Notes: generated from the letters alone by a model not told the origin. 64,000 nt of DNA from Leptospira noguchii serovar Panama str. CZ214 (GCF_000306255.2 NZ_AKWY02000004.1:62001-126000); one strand, 5' to 3'. Positions 50,650 through 61,442 are shown, counted from the stretch's first letter. Translations and numbers: made by a program.

Positions 50650-52715
50650 TCAAAATGAAGCTCTTATACCAAATCGAATGGAGCGCGGAGAAGTAGGTCT
50701 CGAATGTATATCATTGTATCCACCTTCGTTCGGACCTTCCGATTCAGATTTTAATCTAGAAGCATAGTAATAATCGATGTCACTTACTCTTGCATTTTGA
50801 ACATTCAATATTTCAAATATAATACTCCACATATCGCCGATTTTCTTTCCAACTTGAAAATTAAATAAAGTGGTTGGAGGAGACCGGACACTATTATCCT
50901 CTATCAAAGCCCTGGGACCAAAGTATCTACCTCGAATCGAACCGAAAAAACCGTTCGTTTCTTTAAAAGTAATCCCACCGGAATAAACGTGTTCAATAGA
51001 ACCTGGAATAAAATTTCCAGTGCTTTCGTCTCCTCTAAATCTGGATCTTGAAATAGATACTTCCGCGTCAAAAATTAAACCTTCGACCGGTTGGATCTGA
51101 TTGGACCACTCTACTCCTCTTCGAGCGCTGGATCTACTGGCTACGGTCGAAGCAGAGTCTCCTTCAAATATAAGTTCGGAATCTAAATCTAACTGCCATA
51201 AACTCAACGCAGTTTTCCAACTTTCAAGAATCATATTTCTAACTCCAAATTCTCCTCCATGTGATCTTACTATCGGATTGAAATTGTTCTCTTGATTGGT
51301 AAGCCCTCTTGCATCGTTTGTGTGAAATCCTCTGCCTGCATTTAAGTAAATTTCCGTATTGAACCAAGGACCAAAAACAATTCCTCCTTTTGGGTTGGCA
51401 ATTGAAAAACGTTTTCGATCATTTAACTCTGAATTACGATCATCCACATGAAATTGAAATTGATCACCACGAAGCCCAAAAACAGTCCTTATTTTAGAAT
51501 TCCATTGTATTTTACTTTCATAATATATTGATAAATTTGTTTCTATAATTTGATTAGAACGAACTACGTCTAACTCAGCTCTTTTTTCAGTATGATAAAG
51601 AGCATTTCTGATAAAATCTCTTCGGATCTGAAATCCGAACGAATTTTCAAATTTGATTTCATTCCATACCGATCGAATTTTATAATTGGATTTAATACCA
51701 GACACGGTTCTTCCGTCCGTTTGTTCAATCTGATCTCCTCGTATCGGATCCTCAAGGTAGTAAGTTGTATTTGAAAACAAAGAAAGATCGTTATATAAAC
51801 CGTAAATTAAAATTTTTGCATGTGAATTTTTATCCGTACGCTGCGCCTCGCCAGAAACCGAAATTCGATTTGTAAAACCTCCGTCTGTAGGATCGACCGT
51901 ATCAAATCGACCAAGTTCGCGACCAATTGCTCTTTTCGGAATTTGGTGAGTTGTATGCCAATTTCCTCTATAACCCATTGCTAATATACGGTAACCATTC
52001 TGATCGTCTCCTCCGCTGTAACTTACAACCCCATTGATTTTTTTATAATTTTCTTTAACGGTCCAAGGACCGTCATAGTGTGAAGTTTCCAAAGCATACA
52101 ACAGATTACCACGACCAATCATGTGAGACTTTGCAACGAGCGTCCTTACATACCCTAAAGTACCACCTTCTAAAGAAACGATTCCTTTTGGAAGAGAACG
52201 AAAGTAAGATACGTTCATAGAACCGGCTGAAGAAAAATTTCCTTCCTCCGCAGAATAAACTCCTTTTTTAAATTTGATTTCTTCTATAAGTTCCGGAATT
52301 AAAAAACTAAGATCTGTATATCCTTGCCCGTGTCCATGAGAAGGATTGTTAATCGGAATTCCGTTTACATGAGAAGCGAAGTCAGTTCCGTGGTCCAAGT
52401 TAAAACCGCGTAAAAAATATTGATTCCCCTTTCCGGATCCACTGTGTTGAGTAGCGATCATTCCGGGAACAAACTCTGCAATTTCTCCCGTTCTGGAAAG
52501 TGGTCTGGATCGAATTTGTTCGGATCGAATCGTATCTTCGCTGGCGGAATTTGGGTTTGTAAAATCTGCTTTTCCGGTAACGATAATTTCTTTCTTTTTT
52601 GTTTCTTCTTTTTCTGAACTTGGCTCTTGAGACATTATAACATTAGAAATTACTAATAAATTAAATATTATCAAGATCCATTTTGACGTTATTCTCAGAA
52701 CTCCGAAAAAATCAT
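50650..52715 (-). CDS. TonB-dependent outer-membrane receptor, start separated by a one-base frameshift
   Basis: A TonB-dependent receptor. The plug domain follows a TonB-box-like EIIVTG: RSEQIRSRPLSRTGEIAEFVPG and YFLRGFNLDHGTDFASHVNG. The barrel runs to the terminal RFGIRASF. A strong start (GGAGG, 7 bases, ATG 52715) lies one T out of frame with this reading. With seven T instead of six at 52706-52711, the protein would begin MIFFGVLRITSKWILIIFNL, a good signal peptide. As sequenced, ATG gives only six codons. Alternatives are TTG 52674 or ATG 52635. The frame's upstream extension runs through repeat sequence and is not believable. Ligand unknown; the HupE gene upstream suggests a metal. 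Confidence 0.85.
52706..52711 (-). promoter_or_regulatory. homopolymer T6 tract in the receptor signal sequence
   Basis: Six T (plus strand A6) three codons into the predicted signal peptide. A gain of one T restores the frame. GGAGG is at 52723-52727. See the findings for the possible switch. Confidence 0.5.
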
Positions 52716-53190
52716 TTATAAACCTCCAGAAGGTTTTTAATAAGATGCAGTAGTTCCCACAAATTATGTCTCTTAAGGCAGAATTTGTAAATTTGAATCG
52801 TTTTTTTGTAGTTAAATTTCGGTATGAGTTCCTGCACCATAAGTTTTCAAAATAGGTTCTTAAATTTCTAAATAGGTTTTTGTTTACAGAGACGATCAAA
52901 CTTCCAAAGAAATTCGTCTTTTGAAAAACTAAAACTTTTTGAAACAATTCTGTTCCAAAAGATCCGTTCCAAAAACAAACTGATTGTATTATATTTAAGT
53001 TTGTTTTTTTACTCTTTTGGAATTTTGAGATAAGTTTCAATTTTTTCTGAAACAATCTCACCCAAAATAAAATTAAACAAACTTTTTCGTACAAGGGACT
53101 ATAAATCAGAATCCTGAAATAAAAATTATTAAAAAATAATATTATAATTTTATAAAAAAAATTCATTCTTGAAATTGAATGTAGTTATAT
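52716..53190. repeat. TonB-receptor upstream region with GTGGGAAC cores
   Basis: GCAGTAGTTCCCACAAATTA at 52748 and GAGTTCCTGCA near 52825 are reverse cores. The rest is AT-rich; no gene. This segment separates the receptor from HupE, so the receptor may have its own promoter. Confidence 0.6.
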
Positions 53191-54399
53191 TTAAGAATGA
53201 ATTTCAAAACTACGCTGAAAAAACCAGTATGCCCCTAAGGTCGCAAGCAAAAACAATAAACACAAAAGAACCAGTTTCTTGAACTCAGGTTTGATTTTTC
53301 GAAACAAACACCAAATTATTACAAAAACAAGACCGATTAAGATCAACTGACCTATTTCCACACCTAAGTTAAAACCAAGAAGTGGAATTAATAAATGATT
53401 CCGATCTAAACCAGTTTCGAGTAAAAATCCTGCAAATCCAAAACCGTGAATCATCCCAAAAGCAAAAGTGGTTATTCCCAAATACAAACCTTTTGCCCTT
53501 GAATCCGTTATATAACGATTGAAAGACAAATAACAAAAAGTGAAAAAGGACATTCCTATATATGCAAATAGAATGTGAGTTTCTCGAATCTCTAAACTCC
53601 AAACGATCCAACCTACTATTAAAGGAACAAAAGCGATCCAAAAAGGAATTTGACTCCGATCTTTTTTTCCAGCTAACACATATTTGGCGGTTACAATTAA
53701 AATTGTAAGTCCAATAAATGCTTCGATACCCGATGTGTCCGGTTTAATTTTACCTAAGGTTGCAATCGAAAGGGTAAAACTATGACCCAAGGTAAAACCT
53801 GTGATCGAAAATAAAACTTCCTTCCAATGTTTAGAAGCCAAAAGAACCGCTAATAAAAATACAATGTGATCAGCTCCGGTTCCGATGTGTTCGACTCCGG
53901 CAATTACAAACCCGAAAAAACTGGAAGACTGAAAAACAGATTCTTTTTTAAAACTCCATTCAGTTCTTTTAGATTGAAATAAATTTTCAGAGATGTTTCC
54001 GTCTTCAAAGCTCAATCTGGAATAATGAAGATGAGAAGGAGCATAAAATCCGGTATAAATCATAAAATCCGGAGGTGAATTCTCACATTGAAAAATCATT
54101 TCCAGTCGTATAAAAGCGGAATTGGATTTTAAAGGACGAATCGGTGTGGAAAGAAAACATTCCTTATTTCCGGAACGAACGACAATATGAGACCGAATGT
54201 AAGAAGCAAAATGATCTGATAAGTCTCCAGTTTCTCCATCTAAAAAAGGAATTTTAGTCGCTTCTCGAATCGGAACCGTTATTACACCACTGAGAATATT
54301 TTTGTCTACCTTCCAAACCGAAAAAGACTCACTCCTATTATGAGAAAAAATTTCATTTGAAAAAAAGAATATACTAATAAAATAAATTATTTTTTTCAT
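53191..54399 (-). CDS. HupE/UreJ-family membrane protein
   Basis: A 402-residue exported and membrane protein of the HupE/UreJ_2 group. A signal peptide (KKIIYFISIFFFS) is followed by a roughly 160-residue extracytoplasmic domain, then about six helices from residue 165. The family motif is VEHIGTGADHIVFLLAVLLA near residue 175; HSFTLSIATL and MIHGFGFAGFLLE lie farther on, giving the histidines of the family. Relatives carry nickel or cobalt for metalloenzymes, or are of unknown substrate. It starts 6 bases after the isomerase gene. Confidence 0.88.
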   Translation of the reverse strand: MKKIIYFISIFFFSNEIFSHNRSESFSVWKVDKNILSGVITVPIREATKIPFLDGETGDLSDHFASYIRSHIVVRSGNKECFLSTPIRPLKSNSAFIRLEMIFQCENSPPDFMIYTGFYAPSHLHYSRLSFEDGNISENLFQSKRTEWSFKKESVFQSSSFFGFVIAGVEHIGTGADHIVFLLAVLLASKHWKEVLFSITGFTLGHSFTLSIATLGKIKPDTSGIEAFIGLTILIVTAKYVLAGKKDRSQIPFWIAFVPLIVGWIVWSLEIRETHILFAYIGMSFFTFCYLSFNRYITDSRAKGLYLGITTFAFGMIHGFGFAGFLLETGLDRNHLLIPLLGFNLGVEIGQLILIGLVFVIIWCLFRKIKPEFKKLVLLCLLFLLATLGAYWFFQRSFEIHS

Positions 54400-54405
54400 T
54401 TTTTA

Positions 54406-55245
54406 TTAAATCGAACTAGGCAAGTTTCTTTTTATTTTAGATTTTGTCTTTAACTTGTCCAAATACTCTCTCAGATTTTTGTCACCTTTTTCTTGGATAT
54501 AAGAGGCTTCCACTTCTTCCTTTACGGATTCGAAATCGGGCGTAGAACCTGGTTCCAAAGCAAACACTTTGATTACGAAAAATTTTCCTTCCGATTTTAT
54601 CGGATCGGACACATCTCCGGATTTTAAATTTTCCAAAACAGAAACTACATCCGGGCCTAAATAATCTAGAAGTTTACGTAAAGGTAATAAAGTATTTGGA
54701 ATATAAGATACGTTAGTCGATCTTGTGTTTCCGGCTTCTCTGAGTTCTTTCGAAATTTGAACGGCAGAAACTTCGTCTGATTGTTTATAAACTGCCACTT
54801 GATAACGGGACGTTTTTAAAAACTTATCTCGATTGAAAAAAAAGTAGGATCTGAGTTCTAAAACGTTCGGTTTTTCGGAAACATTCTCCGAAATGATGGA
54901 TTGGATGACAGCTCTAACAATGGAAGCTCTGATCAAACGATCCTCTCTTGCAAAACCTAATTCCAATCCCCTTTGTACCAACAATTCCTCTTCTATCAAT
55001 CGCTCCAGTACATTGGCGCGAGCTTCTTGTGTAATCGGATTTTTACTATCCGAAGAAATAGCGGTTAATGTTCTAAAATATTCATCTTTTTTAATGTAAT
55101 TTCCGTTTACTTCTGCAACCGTATCAGAAAGTAAAATTTCCCTTTCAGGAAATAACAAACCTATAAGAGCAAGCAAAAAACCAAACAACGCTCCCGCTCC
55201 TAAAAAATACTTAGGTTCGCCTATCAGATTTTTCTCAAAAAACAT
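54406..55245 (-). CDS. membrane-anchored PpiC/SurA-like peptidyl-prolyl isomerase
   Basis: A 279-residue protein with one N-terminal membrane anchor (FLGAGALFGFLLALIGLLF, residues 14-32). A chaperone-like helical part (NGNYIKKDEYFRTL... ARANVLERLIEEELLVQRG) and a parvulin-type domain (residues 140-230, LDYLGPDVVSVLENLKSGDVSDPIKSEGKFFVIKV) follow. Such proteins help fold outer-membrane or secreted proteins. It lies between DUF3604 and HupE, 66 and 6 bases away. Confidence 0.82.
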   Translation of the reverse strand: MFFEKNLIGEPKYFLGAGALFGFLLALIGLLFPEREILLSDTVAEVNGNYIKKDEYFRTLTAISSDSKNPITQEARANVLERLIEEELLVQRGLELGFAREDRLIRASIVRAVIQSIISENVSEKPNVLELRSYFFFNRDKFLKTSRYQVAVYKQSDEVSAVQISKELREAGNTRSTNVSYIPNTLLPLRKLLDYLGPDVVSVLENLKSGDVSDPIKSEGKFFVIKVFALEPGSTPDFESVKEEVEASYIQEKGDKNLREYLDKLKTKSKIKRNLPSSI

Positions 55246-55311
55246 TTTACTAAGTTTCCCAAAATTAGAACTACCAACTCAACAATCACGGTTATCAGAG
55301 CCGAGCCGGTT

Positions 55312-57516
55312 TCATTTTTGTTTTGACTGATTTAGATAAATAGGAGAAGACCAAGCCCGTTCTTCCACGTTCGCCAAACAGTCGTCATTCGGTTCAGTAC
55401 GATAATCTCCGTAACAAGGTTTCACTTTGATACAACGTCCTTGTTCGTCGTATTCACAACGGAGTTGTCCTCCGTTTACTGCTGGAGAAACTTCTTCAAT
55501 TGCTCTAACGTAATAAACCGCATCCCTTCCCAAACTGGAATAAGTTGTATCTTGAAATTCAACTTCACAACCGGACGGATCCGGTTTACAACGAAACGTT
55601 TTCCAAGGATCTTGGATCAATTTGGAAACGGATTCGTTTGGAGAAATTTGTGGAAGAATTCGAATCACTTCGATTCTAGTAATTTTTTTTCTTTCCGAAG
55701 AAGGATGATAACATTCTCCCTTACAAAGTCTTTGCAAACGTTCCGCCCCAATTCCAGAAACACTTTTATCTGGACAACCTGGCTTTTGTTGAAACGCTCC
55801 GATAGCACGCACTTTGAAAGTTGGATTTTGAGAGTACAACATTTCGGAACCCATAGGCGCTACGATTTCCGATTTTTCTCCCGGGGAATTTATTAAATCG
55901 AACCAAAGCAGAATTCTATCTCCTGAAGTTGCATAAACTTCTTTCCGACTTAGAGAATCCCAAATCGAATCTCTATCTCTGCCTTTAGAATGGACCGCAA
56001 CCAAACCTCCGGTAAAAAAGAAAGAAGCCTGTCTTTCGTTATCCATAATTTCGAAAGGCCCCAAACCCTTAGGACTGAAAGGTATTGATTTAGAGATTGG
56101 TTTTTTTCTATTTTTTGCAGGCTCCATCATACCGAATGCGTTTGGTTTTTCAGGACCGGCTGCTTCCGTAAGTCCCTTTCTCCAATATTCTTTATAACCG
56201 TTACCCGCTCTTGCAGTATGTGAATCGCTGGAGCCTATAAAACCGAAACGAAAATTTCTAGGTTTATGAGGATTATCAAAATTAGTAATTGCTAATGCAT
56301 ATTGAACCGAATTACCCGACCTATAATTGAACGCAGGTAAAAAACAATCCGGACATTGTCCCGAGTTTCCCCAATCGTCCGGATTGGCTCCGGGAACGGT
56401 ATTAAATCCGGATACACCTGCAACTGCGTGGTTTTCCCTTGCGACAGTCGCTTTCTCGTCGCATTCTTTTGGAGAATCTCCTTCCTTTAAACATCTTTCT
56501 CGAATGAGTTCTCCGGCCCTCCAACAAGAAGGTTCAAAACCTAAAGAAGGTTCGTTACAAACTGGTTTACCACTTCGATCAATACTTACTTCTTGCCAAG
56601 GACGATATTCTTCCGAGTTACCGTGTCCTGAATAGATTTCGACTAACTTTTGTAAGTCCTCGTTATGATCCTTGCCCTTTAACTGTTTGTCGTAGGTAAT
56701 TCCGGGCGGCGTGTAAAAACCCCAGGTATTACCATGCGGAATTACTAATGTAGGTATATTCCATTGTTGTAATTTTTCAAAAAGTTCGGCTGGGGTCGCC
56801 GCCCATTCGGTACAATCCTTAGGCAATTCTTTTACGTGAACTCCGGTAGGACAACGTTCGTAAGAAAGACGGTCCGTAACAAAGTCTGCAAAATCGTAAT
56901 ATGCCTGTCTATTTCCTCCGGGTGCGACTATCTTTAAAACATTTCTCATAATAAAAGGAGGTCCCGAAAAAAGTTCGGTATATGGACCGGAAGCCGCAAC
57001 GGTTCTTGTCGGAACCTTATTTTCTTCCGTGTCCTTAAAGATTATATTTCTATGTCCATAATGACTTTCTACTGTAGTTCCCATTTGGGTCCATTCCCAA
57101 CCTAAGAAAGAAACTAGATCCGGATTTTTAGGATCTCCTGCGTTAGCGTTACATTGACGAATTAGATCTTTTTCTTCTTGCCATTGTTTTGGTGTTAAAC
57201 CTTCTGCGTGATCGTTGATAGACCAAAAATCTAAAGCGGAGCAATATCTTGCATAGTCACAAGCGTCTTTAGGTGGATGAGCACCTTCTCCGTTGAGCAT
57301 GGGTAAACTGATTGCATAAGCATCCATGGAGTAAGTAGTATGTACGTGTAAGTCTCCGAATAAGATTTGTTTCGATTGTGTTTGAGTTTCTAAAGTTAAA
57401 TCCGGATTTTTAGATTTTGACTGCGAAGAATTGCCATTGCCGTTCCAGGCATTGACCGCAAAAACAGATACGGTCCCGATAAAAAATACCAACTTCAGAA
57501 AACTCTTTTTACTCAT
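55312..57516 (-). CDS. DUF3604 secreted PHP-like protein
   Basis: A 734-residue exported protein. A signal peptide (SFLKLVFFIGTVSVFAVNA) precedes FGDLHVHTTYSMDAY, the PHP-type metal-binding start, and further DUF3604 landmarks such as SINDHAEGL, WEWTQMG, IPHGNTW and FIGSSDSHTARAG. It may be a secreted metal-dependent phosphoesterase or hydrolase, but the family has no firm role. ATG 57516 is chosen (GGAG five bases upstream); the frame opens 30 codons earlier without support. It heads the set with PPIase, HupE and TonB receptor. Confidence 0.9.
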   Translation of the reverse strand: MSKKSFLKLVFFIGTVSVFAVNAWNGNGNSSQSKSKNPDLTLETQTQSKQILFGDLHVHTTYSMDAYAISLPMLNGEGAHPPKDACDYARYCSALDFWSINDHAEGLTPKQWQEEKDLIRQCNANAGDPKNPDLVSFLGWEWTQMGTTVESHYGHRNIIFKDTEENKVPTRTVAASGPYTELFSGPPFIMRNVLKIVAPGGNRQAYYDFADFVTDRLSYERCPTGVHVKELPKDCTEWAATPAELFEKLQQWNIPTLVIPHGNTWGFYTPPGITYDKQLKGKDHNEDLQKLVEIYSGHGNSEEYRPWQEVSIDRSGKPVCNEPSLGFEPSCWRAGELIRERCLKEGDSPKECDEKATVARENHAVAGVSGFNTVPGANPDDWGNSGQCPDCFLPAFNYRSGNSVQYALAITNFDNPHKPRNFRFGFIGSSDSHTARAGNGYKEYWRKGLTEAAGPEKPNAFGMMEPAKNRKKPISKSIPFSPKGLGPFEIMDNERQASFFFTGGLVAVHSKGRDRDSIWDSLSRKEVYATSGDRILLWFDLINSPGEKSEIVAPMGSEMLYSQNPTFKVRAIGAFQQKPGCPDKSVSGIGAERLQRLCKGECYHPSSERKKITRIEVIRILPQISPNESVSKLIQDPWKTFRCKPDPSGCEVEFQDTTYSSLGRDAVYYVRAIEEVSPAVNGGQLRCEYDEQGRCIKVKPCYGDYRTEPNDDCLANVEERAWSSPIYLNQSKQK

Positions 57517-57795
57517 CTCTTCTCCATTTCTTTCGCCTGGGATGAAATCAAGCCCCATTCGACCAAAAGTTAGAGACAGGCTGAAAAAGGTGGGACAAAA
57601 AAGCAAATAATTTCTATTATAACATACAAAAATATCAACATATAAGAAATATATATTGATAAACGGAAGGTATTTTCAACAGTGGATTGTATTATTTGTT
57701 ATAATGGATAAAAATCATTTCTATTTGAGATTAGGTCTCTGTAAAAAGATTCCACCGACAAGAAGAAAAAAATATCCGTTTTTTAAAAGAGATCT

Positions 57796-59214
57796 ATGAA
57801 AATCCTATTGAATCGAATCCAAAAAAGCACGTTCCCAATCTTTATCTGTCTGGGAGTTTCCATTTCTTTTCCGTCCCTATGGGCGGTTGCAAGTAACAGT
57901 AGAAACGCAATCAACGCAAGATATGAAGGTTTGGCTGGCGTCAACTTTGCGTTAGGTGGTTCTCCTATGGACGTTGCGCTCAATCCCGCCAATTTACATT
58001 TAATGAAAGGAAAAAAAATAGAATTCGGTTTAGGAATGTCACACGCCCAAATAAAACTGAAAGATCAGTTTTTAGATTCGGACCCTAGTTTAAATTATAC
58101 AAATTCTAAATATAGAAGCGGAGCAGGTGCCGCTCCATACATGGCTGTTAAACTTCCCGTAACAGATACGATCGACTATGGATTTGCGGCATATGTGTTC
58201 GGGGTAGTAAACGGAGCTGCAGAAAAAATCAACCGAAATACACCTACAGGAGAAACAGTAAATCAATGGGCAGGTTTACCTGGTATTTTTGGAGAGGGTA
58301 AAAGAATCCAAGAAACTACCGAAAATCAGGGAATTTTTATTAAGGCTGTAAACGGTTTATCTGTTAAGTTTGGAAACCTTTCTTTAGGCGCTAGTTTAGA
58401 ACTTAATTATGGCGCTCAAAATCGTAACATAAGATATTACGATGCTTTTGGAATTCGGGAAATTCCTGGACAAGGATTTCATTATGAAAGTAAAAAGAAC
58501 GCTCTTGCGTTAAGCGGAATTATTGGCTCTAACTATACTGTTACAGATTGGCTTAGAATTGCATACGTGTATCAATCGAGTGCAAATTTTCCATTTAATG
58601 GTAGTTATACGATTGGAGTCAATGATCCTACCTATTATCGATCCACAGGAGTTTCTTATTATTTCCGTTCGCCTGAAAAACACGGTCTTGGATTTGCAGT
58701 CGGTCCAGAAAATCTAAAAGTAGCGGTCGATTTCCTTTATATAAATTATGGTTCCTATTTAAAAAACGTCAGACAGAATTTAGAAGATCCTTGGTATCCA
58801 AATCCACAAGGACGAGGTTCAGAAGCAATTGCACGTTTGAACTATCGAAATCAATGGGCGGTGTTAATTGGACTTGAACATAAAATCACAAAAGAATGGA
58901 CTTATCGTTTCGGATATAGTTACAATTCTCCGATCGTTTCCAGCAACGGTTTAAACGGAGCACAAGGGATCTTATTAACTCTCAACCACGTAATAGCAGG
59001 AGGATTTAGTTATTCTTCTGGTCCCTGGAGTTTTGATTTTGGAACAAGTTGTTTTATTCCTGGAAAACAAATCGAAGGTGGCAAAGATACAGACTGGGCA
59101 ATAAGTCACGGAATTTTTGGTCCAAACCAAAACAACATCGTAGGATATTCCTACACTGCTCAAGCGCTTCATTCGGTTGGAATCAATTTTGGTGCTACTC
59201 GTTCTTTTGACTAG
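57796..59214 (+). CDS. FadL/OmpP1-type outer-membrane transport protein
   Basis: A 472-residue outer-membrane protein of the FadL family. A signal peptide (FPIFICLGVSISFPSLWA) is followed by the N-terminal hatch-like ASNSRNAINARYEGLAGVNFALGGSPMDVALNPANLHLM, then a beta-barrel ending INFGATRSFD. FadL proteins admit long-chain fatty acids and other hydrophobic compounds; a similar role fits Leptospira physiology. The divergent DUF3604 gene is 279 bases away, and the AT-rich gap between them holds the promoters. Confidence 0.85.
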   Translation: MKILLNRIQKSTFPIFICLGVSISFPSLWAVASNSRNAINARYEGLAGVNFALGGSPMDVALNPANLHLMKGKKIEFGLGMSHAQIKLKDQFLDSDPSLNYTNSKYRSGAGAAPYMAVKLPVTDTIDYGFAAYVFGVVNGAAEKINRNTPTGETVNQWAGLPGIFGEGKRIQETTENQGIFIKAVNGLSVKFGNLSLGASLELNYGAQNRNIRYYDAFGIREIPGQGFHYESKKNALALSGIIGSNYTVTDWLRIAYVYQSSANFPFNGSYTIGVNDPTYYRSTGVSYYFRSPEKHGLGFAVGPENLKVAVDFLYINYGSYLKNVRQNLEDPWYPNPQGRGSEAIARLNYRNQWAVLIGLEHKITKEWTYRFGYSYNSPIVSSNGLNGAQGILLTLNHVIAGGFSYSSGPWSFDFGTSCFIPGKQIEGGKDTDWAISHGIFGPNQNNIVGYSYTAQALHSVGINFGATRSFD

Positions 59215-59268
59215 TAGCTATTTTCAAGAATACTTTATCTTTTCTTAAAATACTGATTCCGATTATTC

Positions 59269-59749
59269 TAACTTGAGTTCGACGTAAAATATCTGGGGGG
59301 AATCCAGCTTGCCACTAGCGGCCGAATCGGGCTCTCAGCTCTGGTCAATGAATTGTATGAAAGAAACGTAATACAATATTGCGTCTTTAATTACAATTTA
59401 TTATAGAACGCGACTCATAGAGAGCATAACCAACCCCACAGTTGAAGAGGATTTTAGAATCAACGCATATTTTTCAAGTGTTCCGACAAACAAGAATGAA
59501 TCTTTTTACTTGCAAAAAGTATGTTTTTCTGATAGAGAAAAGTTTCTCAAACCTTTCCTCCTGAATTGCGACCCATGGGAAGCATATTGAGTTACCACCC
59601 AAAACGCGGGAAAACTCAGCAGAACGCTCCCTATGAATCGGCATTCAGGAAGCGATGTATTGAGTTTAAGAAGCGAGACTCTGAAGTTTGAAAGAGTGTT
59701 TGACATGCCCCCGCTTCAATCGCTTTAGCGTTACACCAAACCCATGTTA
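59269..59749 (-). repeat. composite family C element carrying family D
   Basis: It starts TAACTTGAGTTCGACGTAAA with the GC-rich middle (GGCCGAATCGGGCTCTCAGC), and ends CCCATGTTA. Family D sequence (59425-59617) lies inside. The right part has CTCCCTATGAATCGGCATTC and TTTGACATGCCCC. At 481 bp it is the largest repeat unit in the window. It comes just after the FadL gene. Confidence 0.7.
59425..59617 (+). repeat. dispersed repeat family D inside the composite
   Basis: CATAACCAACCCCACAGTTG to CCAAAACGCGGGAAAACTC. It matches 41718-41870 with an extra segment of about 40 bases (CTGAATTGCGACCCATGGGA...) before the end. Confidence 0.75.
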
Positions 59750-60335
59750 TTCTAAGATATTTTTGAAATAGTTTGTAGTAGTTCCTACATCTCAAAGTTT
59801 TACTGTAAAATTTCGAGCTTGCAGTAGTTCCCACAGATTTTGTCTCTTTACGCAGTTCATTGGTTTTTTATCATCCGACGGCCCACCGGTTTTGAACGAA
59901 CTTTTTCTTTCTATCACACAATTTTCGTATGAGTTCCCACATACTAAAGATCTCACGATTAGTCCTTATAAAATTGAAGTACCTTGAGATTTTAAAACCT
60001 TATTAACGCGTGTCCAGCTATGATTTATTTTTCTGAAAAAACTTTGAATCTAAACTTTACAGATCAATTCCTAAAATGTGGGAACTACTGCAAATCACGA
60101 TTTTACGAACAAATTCTAAAATTGTAGGGAATTCAACTTTTAGAAAATTCTTTCTTATTTCTTACGAAAACTCACATTACAAAACTAGATATTTACTATG
60201 TAGCCATGAGTAAAAGATCTAAAAACCCAAAATATTGTTTAATATATCAGAATAATATTCACAAAAACAGAAACCTTATACAGTGATTTTTCAAGGATTC
60301 CTTGCAGAAATGACAGCCAACTGGAAACTGAGCCG
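59750..60335. repeat. GTGGGAAC-family cores, both orientations
   Basis: Reverse cores at 59775 (GTAGTTCCTAC), 59822 (GCAGTAGTTCCCACAG) and 59926 (GAGTTCCCACAT). A full forward unit (60027-60130) has GTGGGAACTACTGCA at 60078. A degenerate family B end (ATGAGTAAA) lies near 60205. No gene is seen. Confidence 0.7.
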
Positions 60336-61438
60336 GTGATTTTACATATAGATACGGAAACAGGTTGGAGAGGTGGAGAAAGACAACTCTTGCTCTTAGC
60401 AGAAGGTCTCAAAAAAAGAAAAATTCCACAACTCATCTTAGGCAAACCAGGTTCGGCTCTGGAAAGCAGATGTTCCGACCAAGAACTTCCTTTCCAAGCC
60501 GTAAACATGAAAGGTGAATGGGATCTAACATCCATCCAAATAATCCGCGCCATCGTTCGAGAAAAAAAAATCAAACTCATCCATACTCACACCGCAAAGG
60601 CACATACACTTGCCTTGCTCGCAAAATCAAAACTTCCGGACACAAAACTGATAGTCTCCCGACGAGTGGATTTCAGTATTAGAAAAAACTTATTTTCAAT
60701 TTGGAAATATAAGTCCAAACGAAACGATCTTTTCCTAACCGTATCCGATAAGATCCGGGAAATTCTACTCAGAGACGGAGTCGATCCGGCAAAAACGGTA
60801 ACCGTTCATAGCGGAATCGATTTCGCCTTTGCCAAAAAACTTCCGAACCCCACACTTTACAGAAAAGAGTTTTCTCTAAAAAAAGATACGATCGTAATCG
60901 GAAACATCGCGGCCCTTGTAGATCACAAAGATCAAAAAACTCTTTTAAAAGCGATATCTAAAATTGATCCGTCTAAAAACTTCAAAGTATTTATTGTAGG
61001 CGAAGGAGAACTCAGAAAAGAATTAGAAGACCTTGCAAATACATTAGAAATTTCTGATAAATTAATTTTTACAGGTTATAGAACCGACGTTCCGGACATT
61101 CTATCTTTATTTGACATTTTTACCCTAACTTCCAAAGAAGAAGGACTGGGAACTTCCATTTTGGACGCAATGGCGGTAGGTTTACCGATTGTAGCCACCA
61201 AAGGCGGAGGGATCGGAGAAATGCTCACCCACGAAAAAGGAGCCTTTCTTGCCGAAGTGGGAGATTCGGATTCTTTAGCAAAATATTATGAAATTCTTAT
61301 AAATGATTTAAAACTCCGCAAAACGTTTGGAAATTTTAACAAAGAATCCGTCAAAAGATTCTCCATAAAAAACACTATCCGCAAAACGGAACTTGCCTAT
61401 TACTCCTTTTTAGGAGAAGATCTTTTCGGAGAAAAAGT

Positions 61439-61442
<4 letters not shown>
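60336..61442 (+). CDS. GT4-family glycosyltransferase
   Basis: A 368-residue GT-B enzyme. [20 protein letters not shown] is the acceptor-side start, and [47 protein letters not shown] contains the E-x7-E donor signature. It would transfer a sugar from a nucleotide donor to a surface polysaccharide or lipid. The start is GTG (60336). The ATG at 60310 is not in frame. It overlaps the polA start by four bases. Donor and acceptor cannot be inferred. Confidence 0.88.

Noticed and set aside
52716..53166. 170-residue N-terminal extension of the TonB receptor
   Set aside because: It runs through repeat sequence; the GGAGG-ATG start at 52715 lies inside it and gives the only good signal peptide.
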